Below, piece after piece: positions 53,570 to 62,465 of a stretch of DNA of 64,000 bases. This stretch comes from Marinomonas colpomeniae (GTDB lineage Bacteria; Pseudomonadota; Gammaproteobacteria; Pseudomonadales; Marinomonadaceae): NCBI RefSeq assembly GCF_014803385.1, contig NZ_JACYFC010000003.1:1-64000 (forward strand), given 5' to 3'. The notes beneath the pieces were generated by a model. That model was given only the letters and a program-made list of their open reading frames with translations, had not been told where the DNA came from and ran no database searches. The position numbers and the translations under genes were made by a program. Numbering within the stretch: the stretch's first letter is position 1; each line of letters begins with the position of its first letter.

Positions 53570-54700
53570 GTGCAGAGCCCGTCCATCGCTGTAGAGGCGA
53601 AAAATATAACCAAGGTTTTTGGTCATGGTAAACAACATTTTAGAGCGTTAAATGATGTATCTGTCTCCATCCGTGAAAACGAATTTTTCACTTTACTCGG
53701 GCCATCAGGCTGTGGCAAAACAACTCTTTTACGTATGTTTGCTGGTTTTGAACATCCAACTCAAGGTGCAATATTATTACATGGTAAAGACATTGCTCAC
53801 CTTCCTCCATTCCAACGCCCGATAAATACCGTCTTCCAGAATTATGCTCTTTTTCCTCATATGACAGTGGCGAAAAATATTGCCTTTGGTCTAGAAATGC
53901 TCGGCAAGCCAAAAGCAGAAATCGAAGAAACTGTTGATCGCATGCTTGATCTAGTACAAATGCAAGCCATGCGTGATCGTGTTACCAGCCAAATTTCAGG
54001 TGGACAACAGCAAAGGGTAGCTTTGGCTCGCGCTCTTGCTCCTTCACCAAAGGTTCTTTTGCTGGATGAGCCATTATCTGCATTGGATTATAAGCTACGT
54101 AAGGAAATGCAGATTGAGCTGAAACGTTTACAGCATGAGACTGGTATCACCTTTATTTTCGTCACCCATGACCAAGAAGAAGCGCTTACCATGTCAGATC
54201 GTATCGCTGTTATGTCTGGCGGACGTATTTTACAAGTTGGTTCACCTCACGATATTTACGAACGCCCAGCAGAACGATTTGTGGCAGATTTCATTGGTGA
54301 AACAAACTTTTTGGAAGGTAAAGTTAGCGTATTGGAAGAAGGTGACCGACTTAGTGTCACATTGGATGCTGGTACCGAAGGAAAACAAATACAGGTAGCA
54401 TTTGATCCACAGAACTCACCGGAAACGGTACAAGCTGGGCAACGCATTACGTTGACAGTTCGTCCAGAACACGCCCAAGTCTTTCCAATAGGGTCAACAT
54501 CTGATGACCCAATCATATCTGGTAAATTAGAGAACATTGTTTACTTCGGGACTGATACGCATTATCACGTCAAATTAAGCGATAACAGTATATTTATTGT
54601 ACGCCAGCAGAATAGCCAGATCCGTGGCGACGTACTGGTCCAAAATGAAATGGTTAATATTCATTTCTCAATGGATTCAGCACGAACTTTATGGGATTAG
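53570..54700 (+). CDS. potA: Polyamine-type ABC transporter ATPase (PotA/PotG)
   Basis: 376 aa, GTG start with AAAGGAG upstream. Walker A is [11 protein letters not shown] (about 44-54), the signature [15 protein letters not shown], Walker [12 protein letters not shown], and the switch region [16 protein letters not shown]-terminal TOBE domain (about 290-376) is present, as in PotA, PotG and PotF-type importers. The neighbours are two permeases and a PotD/PotF-like binding protein, so import of spermidine, putrescine or a related amine is likely. Confidence 0.9.
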   Translation: MQSPSIAVEAKNITKVFGHGKQHFRALNDVSVSIRENEFFTLLGPSGCGKTTLLRMFAGFEHPTQGAILLHGKDIAHLPPFQRPINTVFQNYALFPHMTVAKNIAFGLEMLGKPKAEIEETVDRMLDLVQMQAMRDRVTSQISGGQQQRVALARALAPSPKVLLLDEPLSALDYKLRKEMQIELKRLQHETGITFIFVTHDQEEALTMSDRIAVMSGGRILQVGSPHDIYERPAERFVADFIGETNFLEGKVSVLEEGDRLSVTLDAGTEGKQIQVAFDPQNSPETVQAGQRITLTVRPEHAQVFPIGSTSDDPIISGKLENIVYFGTDTHYHVKLSDNSIFIVRQQNSQIRGDVLVQNEMVNIHFSMDSARTLWD

Positions 54701-54702
54701 TT

Positions 54703-55638
54703 ATGACGACCAAAACTGATGTTACTAATAATGAACTGCCACCTTATCGTAAGCGTGAAGCTTTAAATCGCTGGATAATATCACTTCCAGCTCTCAGTAT
54801 TATTATGCTGGCGGCTATTGGTCCTATACTTATTATGCTGTTGTATTCATTCATGGTTAAAGGTGATTATGGCGGTGTGAAGTTATGGGAGTTTTCATTT
54901 GATGGCTGGATAAACGTCTTTTTTCAGCGAGATATCTTTGATGAAACTCTCGGCCTTGCCGATGCTCACCTTACTATTTTTTGGCGCTCACTTAAGCTTT
55001 CTATACTCACCACCTTAGCTGCTTTAGCCTTCGGACTTCCTACGGCTTATTTCATTGCTACTCGTCCTAAACATACGCGTGAAATTTGGGTGTTTCTGAT
55101 TACCATTCCATTTTGGGCAAACCTTCTGATCCGTACTTTTGCAATTCAAGAAGTTATCCGTAATGAAGGTATTATCAATAATACATTACTAGCTATTGGT
55201 ATTATTGATTCGCCTATTCAGATGCTATACACAGATGGTGCGATTTTGTTTGGCATGGTTTACGTCTATTTACCTCTCATGGTGTTGCCATTGTATGCCA
55301 GTATAGAAAAGCTTGATTTTCGTTTGGTTGAAGCAGGTTACGATTTATATGCGACACGTTTGAAAGTATTGAGGCGCATTATTCTACCTATGATAAAACC
55401 AGGCATGATCGCAGGCTGCATATTGGTATTTATTCCTTCATTAGGCGCCTATGTGACACCACGTTTATTAGGTGGTGGTAAAAATATGATGTTGGGTAAT
55501 TTAATTGAATCGCAATTTGGTGCAGGGCGAAACTGGCCTTTAGGCTCAGCCATTTCAATAACGCTGATGCTGTTGGTTATGTTTGCCTTAATCTTCTATG
55601 TTCGAAATGCAACACGATCAGGAGCCAATCATGGGTAG
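54703..55638 (+). CDS. potB: Polyamine-type ABC permease (PotB/PotH)
   Basis: 311 aa with about six transmembrane helices. The coupling motif EAGYDLYATRLKVLRRIILPMIKPG is the EAA loop of binding-protein-dependent permeases. Residues 80-300 form the permease core. The frame begins at 54691, overlapping potA, but GGGA spaced 6 bases from the ATG at 54703 makes the latter more likely, giving a 2-base gap to potA. It overlaps the next permease start by 8 bases. Confidence 0.9.
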   Translation: MTTKTDVTNNELPPYRKREALNRWIISLPALSIIMLAAIGPILIMLLYSFMVKGDYGGVKLWEFSFDGWINVFFQRDIFDETLGLADAHLTIFWRSLKLSILTTLAALAFGLPTAYFIATRPKHTREIWVFLITIPFWANLLIRTFAIQEVIRNEGIINNTLLAIGIIDSPIQMLYTDGAILFGMVYVYLPLMVLPLYASIEKLDFRLVEAGYDLYATRLKVLRRIILPMIKPGMIAGCILVFIPSLGAYVTPRLLGGGKNMMLGNLIESQFGAGRNWPLGSAISITLMLLVMFALIFYVRNATRSGANHG

Positions 55639-56434
55639 TCGTCACTTTAATGTTCGTACCTTACCCGGCTTTGGGTTCATTGCTTTATTAACCTTTTTTC
55701 TGTTGTACCTGCCGATTTGTATGCTGGTGTTTTATGCTTTTAACAGTGGTGACTCTATCGTGCAATGGGAGGGGTTTTCATTACGTTGGTTTGAGGTCGC
55801 ACTCAAAAATGATGCCGTACAGGAAGCAGCGGGACGCTCTATATTAATTGCAGTAATCGCTGCAACTGTTGCGACCATTTGCGCGACTATGGCAGCACTT
55901 GCTACGACCCGTGTAAAACCTTATCCAGGCTTAGTCTTTAAATACGCAGTGATTAATCAGCCGCTGATGGTTCCTGAAATTGTGACCGCTGTTGCGTTAT
56001 TGATTGTGTTTTCAAAAATTAAAGTTTGGACTGGTTATTCTGGACTGACTTACTTGATACTGGCACATACTGCATTCTGTATTCCATTTGCCTATCTGCC
56101 GATTCGTGCTCGACTAGAGAGTATGGATTCCGGTCTCGAAGTTGCTGCTGGTGATCTATATGCCACGCCATGGAAAACGTTTCGTTTGATTACCTTGCCT
56201 TTATTACGTCCCGGTATTATTGCTGGATTTATGCTGGCCTTCGTTATTTCTCTGGATGATGTGGTGATTACTGAATTTGTTAAATCGGGTGGGCAAGAAA
56301 CCTTACCAACTTATATGTTGGGGCAATTACGTCGAAGCATAACTCCGGAAGTTAATGCGATAGCTACCGTGTTTTTGGCGTTTTCTGTGTTACTTGTCAC
56401 AGCCTTCTTCTTCTCCAGTCGTAAAAAGACCTGA
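55631..56434 (+). CDS. potC: Polyamine-type ABC permease (PotC/PotI)
   Basis: 267 aa, about six transmembrane helices, EAA loop EVAAGDLYATPWKTFRLITLPLLRPG. AGGAG (55619-55623) places the ATG at 55631, inside the end of the previous gene; a longer frame from 55598 is less likely. It is followed by 118 bases, with a small hairpin AACGG-CTCTCAT-CCGTT, before the binding-protein gene. Confidence 0.9.
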   Translation: MGSRHFNVRTLPGFGFIALLTFFLLYLPICMLVFYAFNSGDSIVQWEGFSLRWFEVALKNDAVQEAAGRSILIAVIAATVATICATMAALATTRVKPYPGLVFKYAVINQPLMVPEIVTAVALLIVFSKIKVWTGYSGLTYLILAHTAFCIPFAYLPIRARLESMDSGLEVAAGDLYATPWKTFRLITLPLLRPGIIAGFMLAFVISLDDVVITEFVKSGGQETLPTYMLGQLRRSITPEVNAIATVFLAFSVLLVTAFFFSSRKKT

Positions 56435-56552
56435 ATTAAGAATGAGTTAAATATCACATGTTCCTAACGGCTCTCATCCGTTATAGAAAAAACTGAGTTG
56501 TAAAATGTAAGATAACTTTTGTATGCGTACTTTTAATTTTTAAGGGGATACT

Positions 56553-57590
56553 ATGAAAAAATGTAAGTTATTAACTACGGCAGTTGCTCTAGCTTTGTCT
56601 ACAGGTATAAGTACTGCTCATGCCGAAGGTGAGCTAAATATTTTCAACTGGGGTGATTACACCAGTCCAGAAATGATTGAAAAATTTGAGAAAGCTTATG
56701 ATGTGAAAGTCACAATCACAGATTTTGACTCAAATGACACTGCATTAACCAAGATCAAAGCGGGTGGTCATGGCTTTGACATCGTAGTCCCATCCGCCAA
56801 TTATGTGCCGATTTTTGTTAAAGAAGGTTTGCTGTTAGAAGCACGTCCTGATCTGATGGAAAATTTTAAAAATGTTGATGAGCAATGGGTTAACGTACCT
56901 TGGGATCAAGGTCGTAAATATACTGTTCCTTGGTTATGGGGTTTGACAGGCGTTGTGGTTGATACGTCTGTTTATGATGGCGATATTAATACATCTTCGA
57001 TTTTTCTTGATCCTCCTAAAGAACTAATAGGTAAAGTGAATGTTGCACCAGAAAAAAATGATGTGATGTATGCTGCTATTCGCTATATGGGTGGAGAGTG
57101 GTGTACCACTGATAAAGAAGTACTGAAAAAAGTACGTGACAAATTAGTTGAAGCGAAAGAAAAATGGATTGCGATGGATTACGGGACTATCGAAAAATTC
57201 GCCAGCCGTGATTATGCAGCCGCTTATTACTGGAACGGTGCAGCAATGCGCGCACGCGAGAAAAATGTAGATGTACGCCTTGGCTACCCAAAAGAAGGTT
57301 TTCCATTTTTTATGGATAGTGTAGGTATTATTAAGGATGCAAAAAACGTCGAAAATGCCAAATTATTTATGAACTTTATAATGGATCCAGAAAACGCAGC
57401 GATGATTTCTGAGTTCGCTAAGTATTCTAATGGTATTAAAGGTTCTGAAAAATTCATGTCGGAAGAGTTAAGAAACGCACCTGAATTGAGTGTTCCTGAT
57501 GAATACAAAGCAGCAGGTGGCTTCCTTGATTCATGTTCACCAGAAACCAGTAATTTATACACACGTATCTGGACTGATATTAATAAATAA
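56553..57590 (+). CDS. potD: Polyamine-type periplasmic binding protein (PotD/PotF)
   Basis: 345 aa. A signal peptide runs to about residue 24 (STAHA cleavage). The mature N-terminus is ELNIFNWGDYTSPEMIEKFEKAYDVKV, typical of PotD/PotF, with WG/W-type aromatic residues that line the amine pocket. It captures the substrate for the permease genes upstream. The ligand (putrescine, spermidine or another diamine) cannot be decided by reading. A terminator follows. Confidence 0.92.
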   Translation: MKKCKLLTTAVALALSTGISTAHAEGELNIFNWGDYTSPEMIEKFEKAYDVKVTITDFDSNDTALTKIKAGGHGFDIVVPSANYVPIFVKEGLLLEARPDLMENFKNVDEQWVNVPWDQGRKYTVPWLWGLTGVVVDTSVYDGDINTSSIFLDPPKELIGKVNVAPEKNDVMYAAIRYMGGEWCTTDKEVLKKVRDKLVEAKEKWIAMDYGTIEKFASRDYAAAYYWNGAAMRAREKNVDVRLGYPKEGFPFFMDSVGIIKDAKNVENAKLFMNFIMDPENAAMISEFAKYSNGIKGSEKFMSEELRNAPELSVPDEYKAAGGFLDSCSPETSNLYTRIWTDINK

Positions 57591-57610
57591 TTAAATTAAT
57601 AAAGGTACAG

Positions 57611-57648
57611 CAGGAGGTAAGGTTTGCATCTTTACCTCCTGTTTTTTT
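57611..57648 (+). terminator. Terminator after the binding-protein gene
   Basis: CAGGAGGTAA (57611-57620) pairs perfectly with TTACCTCCTG (57632-57641), followed by seven T. It sits before the hydrolase gene, which then relies on read-through or its own promoter. Confidence 0.85.
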
Positions 57649-57671
57649 ATAAGCTAAGGAGATATATCACA

Positions 57672-58568
57672 ATGGCTACACCGCTTTCCACTCCCGATCA
57701 ATGTCGGGTTGCAGTTGCCCAATATGCGGTAAGTTACTTTAACAATACAGCAGGTTTTATCGATAACCTACAAAGCTGGGTAAGCGACGCTGTTGCTAAT
57801 GATGCACAACTTCTATTATTCCCAGAATACGCTGCGTTGGAATTATGTTCTTTGATGGATAAGCCTCTGCAAAGCGACATACACGGCCAATTACATGCTA
57901 TACAGGAATATTTACCGCTGTTTCTTGAGGCTCACCAAAAACTGGCGCAGCAGCATCAGGTCACTATTGTGGCAGGTAGTTTTCCAGTGAAAATCACTCA
58001 AGCGGGTGAGGAAGTATTTGTAAACCGCAGCTATGTTTTCCATCCTAATGGTCTGTCTGATTTTCAAGATAAGCACATCATGACACGTGTCGAAGCAGAA
58101 GATTGGGACATACGTCCAAGCACTGAAATTAAAATCATAGACACTGCCATCGGAAAAATTGGTATTAGTATTTGCTATGATTCAGAATTTCCATTAATTG
58201 CCCGTCGACAAGTTGAAATGGGTGCTGACTTGATTCTAGTTCCCAGCGTCACAGAAACATTAGCTGGCTATCATCGAGTGCGTACTGGTAGTCAGGCTAG
58301 GGCAATGGAAAATCAATGCTATGTATTGCATGCTCCTTTGGTAGGTGAAGCTGCATGGTCACCAGCCATTGATATTAGTATTGGTTGTGCGGGTGTGTAT
58401 ACGCCAATGGATGAAGGTTTTCCTGCAAATGGGATTCTGGCTCAGGGTGAAATGAATCAATCTGCATGGGTCTATGCAACGTTAGATTTCGTGAAAATGC
58501 GTGCATTGCGGACTAATGGTGGCGTGCTAAATTATAAGGACTGGGACGCGCAATTAAAATTATTGTAG
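57672..58568 (+). CDS. Carbon-nitrogen hydrolase (nitrilase superfamily)
   Basis: 298 aa. The Glu-Lys-Cys triad is visible: Glu in LLLFPEYAALE (about 52), Lys in FQDKHIMTR (about 136), and Cys in IGISICYDSEFP (about 171). Such enzymes cleave amides or N-carbamoyl groups. Location after the polyamine-type importer suggests a role in breaking down an imported amine or amide (inference). TAAGGAGA (57655-57662) fixes the start at 57672 rather than the open 57624. Confidence 0.9.
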   Translation: MATPLSTPDQCRVAVAQYAVSYFNNTAGFIDNLQSWVSDAVANDAQLLLFPEYAALELCSLMDKPLQSDIHGQLHAIQEYLPLFLEAHQKLAQQHQVTIVAGSFPVKITQAGEEVFVNRSYVFHPNGLSDFQDKHIMTRVEAEDWDIRPSTEIKIIDTAIGKIGISICYDSEFPLIARRQVEMGADLILVPSVTETLAGYHRVRTGSQARAMENQCYVLHAPLVGEAAWSPAIDISIGCAGVYTPMDEGFPANGILAQGEMNQSAWVYATLDFVKMRALRTNGGVLNYKDWDAQLKLL

Positions 58569-58636
58569 TGGTATTAACACTGTTTTGAATACTCAGTTTG
58601 ATGCCAGAATCTGAATAAACACTGTGTTAATAAATA

Positions 58637-58698
58637 ATACCAAGTGTCTTTCTCAAGGAAGAAAAATACACTTGGTATCAATCGCTTATTTTTTTTGA
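58637..58698. terminator. Hairpin between convergent genes
   Basis: ATACCAAGTGT (58637-58647) pairs perfectly with 58668-58678. The eight-T run starts about ten bases later, so it is not a classic terminator but probably serves the hydrolase and gloA ends. Confidence 0.45.
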
Positions 58699-58700
58699 TT

Positions 58701-59228
58701 TTACTGCGAAAGAATAATTTCAGTGATTCCTTCTGCAGAAAGTATTTCAATCCAATAGCCGTCTGGGTCTTTGATAAAGGCTAAACCTTTCATTGAGCCG
58801 TCATCTGGGTTTTTCACAAACTCCACATCGAATTTTGCGAATCGTTCACTGGCAGCATAGACGTCTGGAACACTGATGCCGATGTGACCAAACCCGCGTG
58901 GATCTTCATTGCCACTGTGGTAGCCTGCGAAGCTTTCATCTTTTTCACTGCCCCAGTTATGAGTCAACTCAATTAAGGCTGGGCGACGAAATACCCATTC
59001 TGTTTTGGTTTTATCATCGCCTTCAGGAATTTCTTGCTCGTAGCCAAGGAAGTAAAGAGTAAATTCCATTCCAGGGAAGTCGTATTTACCCAGTAGCTTC
59101 ATGCCTAATACGTTTTGATAAAAGTCTAAAGATGGCTTTGGGTCTTTAATTCGCAACATCGTTTGTTGCATGACATAACCTTCTGTAGCTTTGGCAATTT
59201 TTTCTGGTGACTCGTTATAACTAGACAT
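58701..59228 (-). CDS. gloA: Glyoxalase I (lactoylglutathione lyase), long form
   Basis: 175 aa. It isomerises the hemithioacetal of methylglyoxal and glutathione. The fold shows [31 protein letters not shown] with a metal-ligand Glu, GFGHIGISV with the metal-ligand His, and [11 protein letters not shown] with the last Glu. The length and the inserted loops are those of the eukaryote-like, Zn-type enzymes rather than the 135 aa E. coli type. AAGGACT upstream places the start at 59228. Confidence 0.95.
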   Translation of the reverse strand: MSSYNESPEKIAKATEGYVMQQTMLRIKDPKPSLDFYQNVLGMKLLGKYDFPGMEFTLYFLGYEQEIPEGDDKTKTEWVFRRPALIELTHNWGSEKDESFAGYHSGNEDPRGFGHIGISVPDVYAASERFAKFDVEFVKNPDDGSMKGLAFIKDPDGYWIEILSAEGITEIILSQ

Positions 59229-59353
59229 TCGATAGTCCTTAATGAAAATGATCAAAAACTAAGAGTAAAACACATCTGTGAATTTTTTAAGAAGAGCTAT
59301 TGTTCATGAAATAGCATCAAATAGAAAGGTTTCAACGTATCTTTCAACTCAGT

Positions 59354-60115
59354 TTATAACGCGTTATCAATAAGAATTATTGGGTGCCCTTTTGAGCACG
59401 ATTCTATTCTGGCATTGACGTTATACGCTTGAGCTAAATGGTCGACGGTTAAACTTTCTTTAGGCGGTCCTTCGGCTAAAATTTGACCTTGATTGAGTAG
59501 AACGACTTGATCGCTATAGCGCAGCGCTAAATTGATATCATGGCTTATTAATATTGCAATGGCATTCTGAGAGCTTACTTCTTCACGAATGGCTTTTAAT
59601 ACCTGCATCTGCCAATTGAGATCCAGTGCGCTGGTGGGTTCATCAAGTAAATACAGCTTGGGTTTACGTACAATGGCCTGAGCCAAACTGATCATTTGCC
59701 TTTGTCCACCTGATAGCTTATGCATAGGCCAAAGGGCTAAATGGGATATTTTCAACCGTTCAAATACGTCTTCTATGGTTTGTTCTTTAAACGTACTTTC
59801 TCCTTGTAGCGTGACAACACTTTTGACGACTTCATAAGCGAGTAGGCTACTCCCTTGCGGTAGTGTTTGTGGTACATAGCCGATGCTTTTCAATCGTTGA
59901 TGCTGTGTCATATTTGCTAACTCAACACCATCTAAAGACGCTTCACCTTGATATGATTTAAGGCCAGCAAGCCCCTTGATTAGAGTCGATTTCCCCGCGC
60001 CATTTTTTCCTAATAACGCGACTAAAGTTCCTGGTTTAATCGCGTCTAAAGTAATGTCGGATAGGATCTTTTTGCTGCCATAAGCGATGCTGATATTTTG
60101 AAGAGTAAGGCTCAT
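59354..60115 (-). CDS. Iron-complex ABC transporter ATPase (FecE/FepC-like)
   Basis: 253 aa. Walker A is GKNGAGKSTLIKGL (about 36-49), the signature KLSGGQRQMISLAQAI, Walker B LYLLDEPTSALD, and switch SHDINLALRYSDQV. The overall sequence belongs to the FecE/BtuD/FhuC group. Its start overlaps the permease stop by 4 bases (ATGA). It energises uptake of a siderophore, haem or cobalamin-like ligand. Confidence 0.92.
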   Translation of the reverse strand: MSLTLQNISIAYGSKKILSDITLDAIKPGTLVALLGKNGAGKSTLIKGLAGLKSYQGEASLDGVELANMTQHQRLKSIGYVPQTLPQGSSLLAYEVVKSVVTLQGESTFKEQTIEDVFERLKISHLALWPMHKLSGGQRQMISLAQAIVRKPKLYLLDEPTSALDLNWQMQVLKAIREEVSSQNAIAILISHDINLALRYSDQVVLLNQGQILAEGPPKESLTVDHLAQAYNVNARIESCSKGHPIILIDNAL

Positions 60116-61218
60116 AATGAATGTCGCTTTTGATGTTGATAAATAAGAGTGATGAAGAAAGGGATACCAACAAGAGAAGTAACCATTCCAATAGGCAATA
60201 CCAAGCCTGGGATGACGCTTTTACTCACAATGGACGCGAGCGACAACAATAATGCCCCGCACAAGGTACTACCAATCAAAAAAAAGCGATGGCTTTCACC
60301 AATCATCATGCGTGCAATGTGCGGAGCAACCAAACCAATGAAGCCAATTTCGCCAACAAAAGCCAGTGCGACAGCCGTGACTAGGCTAACTCGAACAAGT
60401 GTAGTCACTCTCAAACGTTTCACGTTAATCCCCATGCTTTGGGCTTGTTCTTCTCCGCTGCGAAGTAGGGTCATCGACCAAGAATTACGTAGACTGACGA
60501 TCAAACACAGAATGAAAACCACAGCGACTATGGTGGCTTTTTCCAAATCTGCTCGCGCAAGGCTGCCCATGGTCCAAAAAACAATTTGCTGTAATTGACC
60601 TTCGTCCGCTACGAATTGAATCACGCCGACCATAGCGTTTAAACCAAACATTAACGCGATACCAAATAACAATACGCTTTGAATACTGCCTCCTAAACTG
60701 TTTGCGACACCAAGAATGATCAGTGATGTGAGGCAGGCAAAGGCAAAGGCAAAGATAGGCAGTAAATAGGTTTGGGTTATTCCAAATGAACTAAAGTCGA
60801 AGACGATTGCCAATGACGCGCCAAAGGTGGCTGCAGATCCTACGCCTAAGGTAAATGGGCTGGCCAATGGGTTGTTAAGCGCAGTTTGCATTTCAGCACC
60901 TGCCAAGCCAAGAGATGCACCGACAAGAATCGCCATGAGTGCGTAAGGTAGACGAATATCCCAAATGATAACTTGCTGAGAAATTGGCAAAGATGACGGC
61001 GACCAAAGGCCTTTTAGTAAATCACCATAACTCAAAGAGGAAGGGCCTTCAGACAAGTCATACAAGAGTGTGAATAAAATTACCATGGCCAAGACGGTCA
61101 AGAAAATAAACCGAGTGCTCATGTATTGGCGATATTGATCAGCCAAAGAATTGGCCGATCCTATCTGTGTTTTGTTACCTTGAAAAACACGGTGAAGTGA
61201 TGAACATAGCTTACTCAT
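60112..61218 (-). CDS. Iron-complex ABC permease (FecCD family)
   Basis: 368 aa, about ten transmembrane helices. FecCD signatures are GASLGLAGAEMQTALNNPLASPFTLGVGSAATFGA, the coupling GEEQAQSMGINV, and FIGLVAPHIARMMIGESHRF. The ATG at 61218 overlaps the binding-protein stop (ATGAGTAA), which points to coupled translation; the frame is open to 61251. Confidence 0.93.
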   Translation of the reverse strand: MSKLCSSLHRVFQGNKTQIGSANSLADQYRQYMSTRFIFLTVLAMVILFTLLYDLSEGPSSLSYGDLLKGLWSPSSLPISQQVIIWDIRLPYALMAILVGASLGLAGAEMQTALNNPLASPFTLGVGSAATFGASLAIVFDFSSFGITQTYLLPIFAFAFACLTSLIILGVANSLGGSIQSVLLFGIALMFGLNAMVGVIQFVADEGQLQQIVFWTMGSLARADLEKATIVAVVFILCLIVSLRNSWSMTLLRSGEEQAQSMGINVKRLRVTTLVRVSLVTAVALAFVGEIGFIGLVAPHIARMMIGESHRFFLIGSTLCGALLLSLASIVSKSVIPGLVLPIGMVTSLVGIPFFITLIYQHQKRHSL

Positions 61219-62389
61219 ATACTTCCTTAGAAAGCTGGGTCCAATAAACACCTGTGAGTGGAATCGCTTGGAAATTCTCGAAGAAATAATCCAATGTTGC
61301 TTCTGGATTTAATGTTTTAAATTCTTCTGGATACAACCATTTCGCAACTACTTGAACGGCTATCACATTAAGGGGGGAGTTATAGAAGCCATGCCATAAT
61401 GCGTAGGCTTGATGGTTTTGAACCGCATTCAGTGAACTCAGATTAGAGCGAGCCAGAGCTTGATATAAAGACTTTTCTGCGAATTCATTTGGTACGCCAG
61501 CACCTAACATGACATAAGGAAGGACATCGTCTGGATTTTCTTTTGGCATGCCTTTAGAGCCAACGGCGGTGGCAATATAAGTGTCAGGTTGCTGTTCTAG
61601 TAAGTATTCTGGATTCATCATACCTGCAGCACCGGGAACGACGGATAACGCAATGTTATCACCACCTGCCGCGTCAATAAGATCCGCGATCATGCCTCGT
61701 GCCATTGCTTCACAACAGGCGCTAGAAACACCGACACGGCTATGGATGAACACGCGCTTTTTCTGTTCAGCAGACAGTCCGGTTATCTTAATCGTTACTT
61801 TTTCCAATTGTTCTTGGTAGAAATCTAAAAAGCGTTTTGCTTGCTGTTCTTTGCCTAAGATTTTGCCCAATAGTGTTAAGCTTTTTGATGTGTTGTTTAA
61901 AGGGTCTTTTCGAAAGTCTACAAACACAACATTAATGCCTGCTTTTTCAAGAATTTTAATAATATTGCTATGGCGAGCATTTGGGCCATGGCCATCTAAG
62001 CTAAAAATTGCCAAATCAGCGTTTAATTCAATGGCACTTTCGATGCTAAAACTGTCCGCAGAAGTTCGGCCAATAACAGGGATGTCAGCAATGCTTGGGT
62101 AAAGCTTTTGATACTCGATAAAGCTGCCGTAATCTACCCATTGTAGTTTTGACAACATAGCGGCCACGGATTTAATCGGGTCATCTTGGTTCAAGATAGA
62201 AAGAGCGTGTATATAGCGGCTGTCACCTAAAATAATGCGTTTTGGTTGCTCAGAGAAGGTGACCTTACGATCTGCAAGATCAGTGACGGTAAAAGACGTT
62301 TGAGCAGCTTGAATGGTAAAACTCATAGAGCCGAAAATTACGAACGCAAGACTTAACATTAGGCTTTTAAGAGAAGAAAAAGTATTCAT
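61211..62389 (-). CDS. Iron-complex ABC binding protein (FecB/BtuF-like)
   Basis: 392 aa. A signal peptide runs to about residue 28 (SFTIQAAQ). The periplasmic domain has the class III binding-protein fold: KRIILGDSRYIHALSIL, IGRTSADSFSIESAIELNADLAIFSL, and MIADLIDAAGGDNIALSVVPGAAGMMNPEYLLEQQPDTYIATA. It delivers the ligand to the permease encoded immediately downstream. The ligand is not readable from the sequence. Confidence 0.9.
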   Translation of the reverse strand: MNTFSSLKSLMLSLAFVIFGSMSFTIQAAQTSFTVTDLADRKVTFSEQPKRIILGDSRYIHALSILNQDDPIKSVAAMLSKLQWVDYGSFIEYQKLYPSIADIPVIGRTSADSFSIESAIELNADLAIFSLDGHGPNARHSNIIKILEKAGINVVFVDFRKDPLNNTSKSLTLLGKILGKEQQAKRFLDFYQEQLEKVTIKITGLSAEQKKRVFIHSRVGVSSACCEAMARGMIADLIDAAGGDNIALSVVPGAAGMMNPEYLLEQQPDTYIATAVGSKGMPKENPDDVLPYVMLGAGVPNEFAEKSLYQALARSNLSSLNAVQNHQAYALWHGFYNSPLNVIAVQVVAKWLYPEEFKTLNPEATLDYFFENFQAIPLTGVYWTQLSKEVYE

Positions 62390-62410
62390 AAAAAGCTTCC
62401 TTTTAATAAC

Positions 62411-62445
62411 AAAAGCGCCAGTTCCTATAAAAATAAGAACTGGCG
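62411..62445 (-). terminator. Weak terminator or attenuator after the receptor gene
   Basis: CGCCAGTTC (62416-62424) pairs perfectly with 62437-62445. On the minus strand a broken T run (CTTTTGTT) follows. It probably lowers transcription from the receptor gene into the ABC genes. Confidence 0.6.
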
Positions 62446-62465
62446 TAAAGGGGAATTGGTTATTG

